A stretch of DNA of 64,000 bases from Acetohalobium arabaticum DSM 5501. Its GTDB lineage: Bacteria; Bacillota; Halanaerobiia; Halobacteroidales; Acetohalobiaceae. The translations under genes and the position numbers were made by a program. The notes beneath the pieces are model-generated. The model was not told the origin of the DNA, did not search any database, and saw only the letters and a list, made by a program, of their open reading frames with translations. This document shows positions 60,882 through 64,000 of this stretch, piece after piece; within the stretch, counting starts at the first letter, position 1, and each line of letters begins with the position of its first letter. Where the stretch lies: positions 1,152,781 to 1,216,780 of the forward strand of contig NC_014378.1 in the NCBI RefSeq assembly GCF_000144695.1, given 5' to 3'.

Positions 60882-61628
60882 ATGAGTGAGAGTAGGTCTA
60901 AAGCTATTGTTGAAGAGAATTCTGTTGAAGAATTATCATTTACTGCTGGGATTAAAGAAGGGATTCCAATTGCTCTAGGCTATATACCAATAGCTATTAC
61001 CTTTGGCTTAGTGGCGGAGTCAGCTGGAATTAATAAGCAAATCAGTATACTAATGTCGCTGTTGGTATTTGCTGGTGCTAGCCAATTTGTAGCCGTAAAT
61101 CTGTTAGCAGTAGGCAGCGGAGTAGGTGAGGTGATATTAACTACTTTTATAGTTAATTTACGCCATTTATTAATGGCTGCTTCTATTTCGCAGCGTTTTA
61201 GGGATAATGTTTCTAAAGGCTGGAGGGCATTATTAGCTTTTGGAATTACTGATGAAACTTTTTCACTTGCTTCTCTGCGTTCGGAAGAAAAGTTAAGTAC
61301 TAGTTTTATGTTGGGATTAAATCTAATTAGTTATCTTAGTTGGGTAGCTGGTACTGGAATTGGAGTTTTTGTAGGAGCAGAACTGCCGTCAGCAATTCAA
61401 GCTAGCATGGGCATTGCTTTATATGCTATGTTTATCGGTTTATTAGTTCCGAGTTTACAGAAATCTTATTCTGTTGTTGGGGTAGTTATATTTGCTGTAG
61501 TTATTAATTCTTTATTAAACTGGCTTTCAGTTTTTAGTTCGATTTCTGACGGTTGGAAGATAGTAATTACTACTATTTTAGCTGCATTTTTAGGAGCAGT
61601 CTTGTTTCCTAAGGAGGAGAGTAACTAA
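60882..61628 (+). CDS. azlC: AzlC-type branched-chain amino acid exporter, large subunit
   Basis: A 248-residue membrane protein with the AzlC motifs GIPIALGYIPIAITFGLVAESAG, FAGASQFVAVNLL and FIVNLRHLLMAASISQRF. With AzlD it exports branched-chain amino acids and analogues. The start at ATG 60882 lies 11 bases after GAGAGG; in-frame GTG 60870 abuts the site. Its stop codon overlaps the azlD start (TAATG). Confidence 0.92.
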   Translation: MSESRSKAIVEENSVEELSFTAGIKEGIPIALGYIPIAITFGLVAESAGINKQISILMSLLVFAGASQFVAVNLLAVGSGVGEVILTTFIVNLRHLLMAASISQRFRDNVSKGWRALLAFGITDETFSLASLRSEEKLSTSFMLGLNLISYLSWVAGTGIGVFVGAELPSAIQASMGIALYAMFIGLLVPSLQKSYSVVGVVIFAVVINSLLNWLSVFSSISDGWKIVITTILAAFLGAVLFPKEESN

Positions 61629-61927
61629 TGGATAGATTATTGTTAGTAGTAGTTGGAATGGCAGTTGTAACTTACATACCAAGAATGTTGCCGATGGTAC
61701 TGCTGCAGGAAATGGAATTATCGCCATTTATGAATCGTTTTCTTGAATTTATTCCCTATGCAGCTTTGAGTGCATTAATCTTTCCGGGGATTCTGTCTTC
61801 AACTAATTCCACTGTATCTGCAGTAATTGGCGGTAGTGTAGCGGTGGTTTTAGCTTATTTTCGGCTAAATTTATTGTTAATTGTTATTAGTAGTATCATC
61901 AGTGTTTTTTTGGTAGGGTTAATTTGA
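61628..61927 (+). CDS. azlD: AzlD-type branched-chain amino acid exporter, small subunit
   Basis: A 99-residue protein with three to four membrane segments and the AzlD motif TYIPRMLPMVLL plus FIPYAALSALIFPGI. It starts in the TAATG overlap with azlC behind AAGGAGGAGAG, so the two are translated together. A repeat copy begins 43 bases after the stop. Confidence 0.92.
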   Translation: MDRLLLVVVGMAVVTYIPRMLPMVLLQEMELSPFMNRFLEFIPYAALSALIFPGILSSTNSTVSAVIGGSVAVVLAYFRLNLLLIVISSIISVFLVGLI

Positions 61928-61969
61928 TAAAGACTAGCTAAATATTTTGAATAATTAGATTAAAATATA

Positions 61970-62501
61970 ATTGATATATTGTTGCAGTTTAGAGTTGATA
62001 TCTTGCAAACGCTCCAGAAATCAGTCCTAGTCACTCAGCAGTAAATAAATCTTAGTGTTATGATTTAAAGATTCCGCTTTATATGTTAACTATTTTCTTT
62101 TGTGGGACTGCTTTAAAGTCGCTTTTTGCAAGATATCAACTAATTATGCAAAATTATCTGAGAGGGCGTGTTTAAAACCAGATTAATGAAATTTCTATGC
62201 TGTAATACCGAAAATAGTGAATATATGCTTGCAACAACTCTCATTAGTGATAACCATAGTAGTATATTCTATTATCAATAGTCAATATGTGTCCATAGCG
62301 ACTCTTAAAACTGGTCCGGAACCACGGACGGTGGAGGACCAGTTTTTGACAGTGAGCGAAACAGGATGTTGAGCGAACGACAAGCGGCGGATACATATTG
62401 ACTATTCCCGCAATATCATGAATGAACTCATATTGATTATACTAGGCAATTACAAATAAGAGGTATATACGAAAATATTGCAGGTGATACAATATATCAA
62501 T
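61970..62501. repeat. Dispersed repeat, copy 2 (about 530 bp) with 13-bp terminal inverted repeats
   Basis: The ends are perfect inverted repeats: ATTGATATATTGT (61970-61982) and ACAATATATCAAT (62489-62501), flanked on both sides by ATA, a possible target duplication. Its blocks match copy 1 at 47395-47773. The stem AAAACTGGTCC (62307-62317)/GGACCAGTTTT (62336-62346) keeps pairing while two of its base pairs differ from those of copy 1. An inner pair GTTGATATCTTGCAA/TTGCAAGATATCAAC (61994-62008, 62126-62140) encloses 117 bases absent from copy 1. No ORF is present. A MITE or repeated RNA is likely. Confidence 0.8.
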
Positions 62502-62554
62502 ATAGCCATAGTTTACATAAATTTAACGCAAATTAGCGTTTAAATTGCTGATTA

Positions 62555-63185
62555 TTAGTAATTCTGGCTTATAGATTTTAAAGCTATAATAAATTCCTGG
62601 GCAGAATTATACTGTTGTGTTTTATCTGAATGAATACCTTTATATAATATCTGTTGTAGATCTTTATCTATTGATTTTAAGTCTTTAATGGGATTAGGGG
62701 AGACAAGTCCGCTAGTCAGTAAAATACATATTAGGACTGCTGCATATAGATCTTTATTTTTATATTTGGAATCTGTTTCAGTATGATTAGCTATCTTTAC
62801 TGCATTTCCGAAATCTATAATTTTTATTGAAGCTGGATCATTATCTCTAATTAATATATTTTTTGGGCAAATATCATAATACAAAAAGCTTTTCTTGTGT
62901 AAGTGACGGATTCCTTTTAAGATATTGAGTGTGATTTTAAGTGCTTGTCTTCTATTTTTCTTCTTACCTAACCAATAGGATCTGTTTGTCAATATCTCTA
63001 CCAAAGTAGACTAAACCATAATTTCCGATTTCAGTTGGATTGGAATTTAGTTCATAGTTCTTTATTCTTTTGGTGTTTATCTTAAACACCTCTTTTAATT
63101 TGGAATGTTCATAATATATAGTATGATGTCCGGGGTAATTATGGTAAATTTTCTTTGGGGATTTATAAATTATTTTATAATCAGG
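62555..63185 (-). pseudogene. Decayed Ser/Thr protein kinase
   Basis: The minus-strand frame 63004-62555 encodes a kinase C-lobe: RHLHKKSFLYYDICPKNILI (catalytic loop with YDI for HRD) and KIIDFGNAVKI (DFG). Upstream, in another frame (63185-62964), IGNYGLVYFGRDIDKQI resembles the glycine-rich loop of the N-lobe. The lysine strand and helix C that should join them are missing, and the N-lobe part has no start codon and is preceded by a stop. Internal deletion plus frameshift is the simplest reading. A short translated C-lobe protein cannot be excluded. Confidence 0.65.
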
Positions 63186-63267
63186 TTAATAATTGGTTAG
63201 ATTTAAATATAAGTATATTATAAAGATAGAGGTTGTGATATTGGTGATTAAATAGGAGGGTTTAAAG

Positions 63268-63522
63268 ATGGGATACTGTAAAAAGAACACTTTTAAAAAT
63301 CAGCTTAAGGAACAGATAGGGGAATTTATTGTTGTTTTAATTAAATCTGGAGTAGACTGCTGTAAGAAAAAAGGAGTTTTATGTGGAATAGAAGAAGATT
63401 TCTTAGTTATAATGAATGATGATTCAAAGATGGAGATATCTTTAAAAGCAATTGTAGCTATCAAAAAGAGTATCAGTGGAACTAAACAGAATAATTATTT
63501 TGATGAATATTGTTATGAGTAG
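63268..63522 (+). CDS. Small protein related to the next gene, unknown function
   Basis: An 84-residue protein with a motif of the form GEFIVVLIKSGVDCCKKKGVLCGIEEDFLVIM ... ISLKAIVAIKK, suggesting a small beta-barrel. The same pattern, with Cys at the GVLC position, recurs in the C-terminal part of the following protein, so the two are paralogues. The layout is reminiscent of DUF2642/spore-coat-like small proteins, but I am not sure. Ribosome site AATAGGAGGGTTTAAAG. Confidence 0.6.
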   Translation: MGYCKKNTFKNQLKEQIGEFIVVLIKSGVDCCKKKGVLCGIEEDFLVIMNDDSKMEISLKAIVAIKKSISGTKQNNYFDEYCYE

Positions 63523-63537
63523 AAAGGAGGAAGAATA

Positions 63538-64000
63538 GTGGAGGAAACTAATGAAAGTTTTCCTACAGATATAGAAGAAATAGCTTCAGTTATTGAGAAT
63601 CTTGATTTTACCGGAGAAGAAATAGAATTTTTATTAAAAAAATTAGAAGACTTAAAGAATAATAATTCTGTTGATCAGTATTCGGAAGAATTAGCTAATT
63701 TTTTAATAAATCAATTAAACAAATTAAAACAAACTCAAGAGGAAGATGAAATTTCAGAGGAAGAATCCATCCATTTAGAAGGCTTTGGAAGTGATAATGG
63801 ATTGAATGCTTCTGATTTAAGATCTTTATTACAAAATAAAGTAGAGGAGTTTGTAGTTATTAATTTAATAATGGGAGGAGAATACTGTCAAATAGAAGGG
63901 GTTTTATGTAATGTAGGAGCAAATTTCATTACATTAATCTATCAAAATCAAATTATTTATATAAAGATAGAATCAATAGCTGCTATTGAAAGAAAGATGA
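63538..64000 (+). CDS. Protein with acidic N-terminus and paralogous C-terminal domain (3' end outside window)
   Basis: GTG 63538, behind AGAAAGGAGGAAGAATA, opens a frame that runs off the window after 154 codons. The first 100 residues are acidic and helical (ENLDFTGEEIEFLLKKLEDL); the remainder (EEFVVINLIMGGEYCQIEGVL and NQIIYIKIESIAAIERKM) repeats the fold seen in the preceding gene. It starts 15 bases after that gene, so the two form one operon. Function is unknown; the final residues are not seen. Confidence 0.6.
   Translation, partial: MEETNESFPTDIEEIASVIENLDFTGEEIEFLLKKLEDLKNNNSVDQYSEELANFLINQLNKLKQTQEEDEISEEESIHLEGFGSDNGLNASDLRSLLQNKVEEFVVINLIMGGEYCQIEGVLCNVGANFITLIYQNQIIYIKIESIAAIERKM

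Overview
The window is AT-rich DNA with strong Shine-Dalgarno sites, frequent TTG and GTG starts, U-tract terminators and short operons, typical of a Bacillota-type (Firmicutes) chromosome. It carries spore genes (spoIVA end, spoVT, cwlD, two SleB-type hydrolases), an adenosylcobalamin-dependent ribonucleotide reductase, and three kinds of Na+/H+ antiporter side by side. This suggests an anaerobic, spore-forming, salt-adapted organism of the Halanaerobiales type. That placement is inference; no rRNA or tRNA gene was seen.

Layout. 0-6.4 kb: end of spoIVA, HU, ilvE, then an ACT-regulator/hom/lysC/thrB operon for threonine; thrC lies apart at 36.5 kb. 6.4-12.9 kb: a structured leader with attenuator before a MetH-like protein lacking a B12 domain, a Mur-ligase homologue, PadR, DUF421, two small proteins, a 3-methyladenine glycosylase and NiaR. 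12.9-16.7 kb: an NAD operon in which one deletion has fused the 5' part of nadA to the 3' part of nadB out of frame, followed by intact nadC and a PTS-IIC-like membrane protein. 16.9-25.7 kb: a glycogen operon (glgP, DUF4912, GH57 branching enzyme, glgC, glgA) ending in a small ComFB-like gene that is split by an IscB element with its upstream omega-RNA region. 25.9-36.4 kb: a sodium-extrusion island with a 12-gene Mrp/Mbh-type antiporter operon, a CPA2 antiporter and NhaC. 38-39.8 kb: a second glgP on the minus strand. 40-47.4 kb: a metal P-type ATPase with an ArsR/SmtB-type operator, a cold-shock protein with an acidic extension, HtrA, a cyclodeaminase, a LysM-SleB protein, SpoVT and an ArsR regulator. 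47.4-54.7 kb: a repeat copy, a DMT transporter, thioredoxin behind a CsoR-like operator, NrdJ, a YdjM-family protein, SleB, a PrcB-like lipoprotein, a highly structured putative RNA with its own promoter, and CwlD. 54.8-59.8 kb: an ECF sigma/anti-sigma envelope operon. 59.9-64 kb: a small Cys protein, an XRE-cupin regulator divergent from azlCD, the second repeat copy, a decayed protein kinase, and two related hypothetical genes, the last cut by the window edge.

The observations most worth a second look are the structured RNA near 53.45-53.76 kb; the two-copy repeat whose central stem is kept by paired base changes; the IscB element, whose precise removal restores a 50-residue ComFB-like frame; the nadA/nadB fusion; and the leader upstream of the MetH-like gene. 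Family assignments rest on motifs read by eye; no database search was run.
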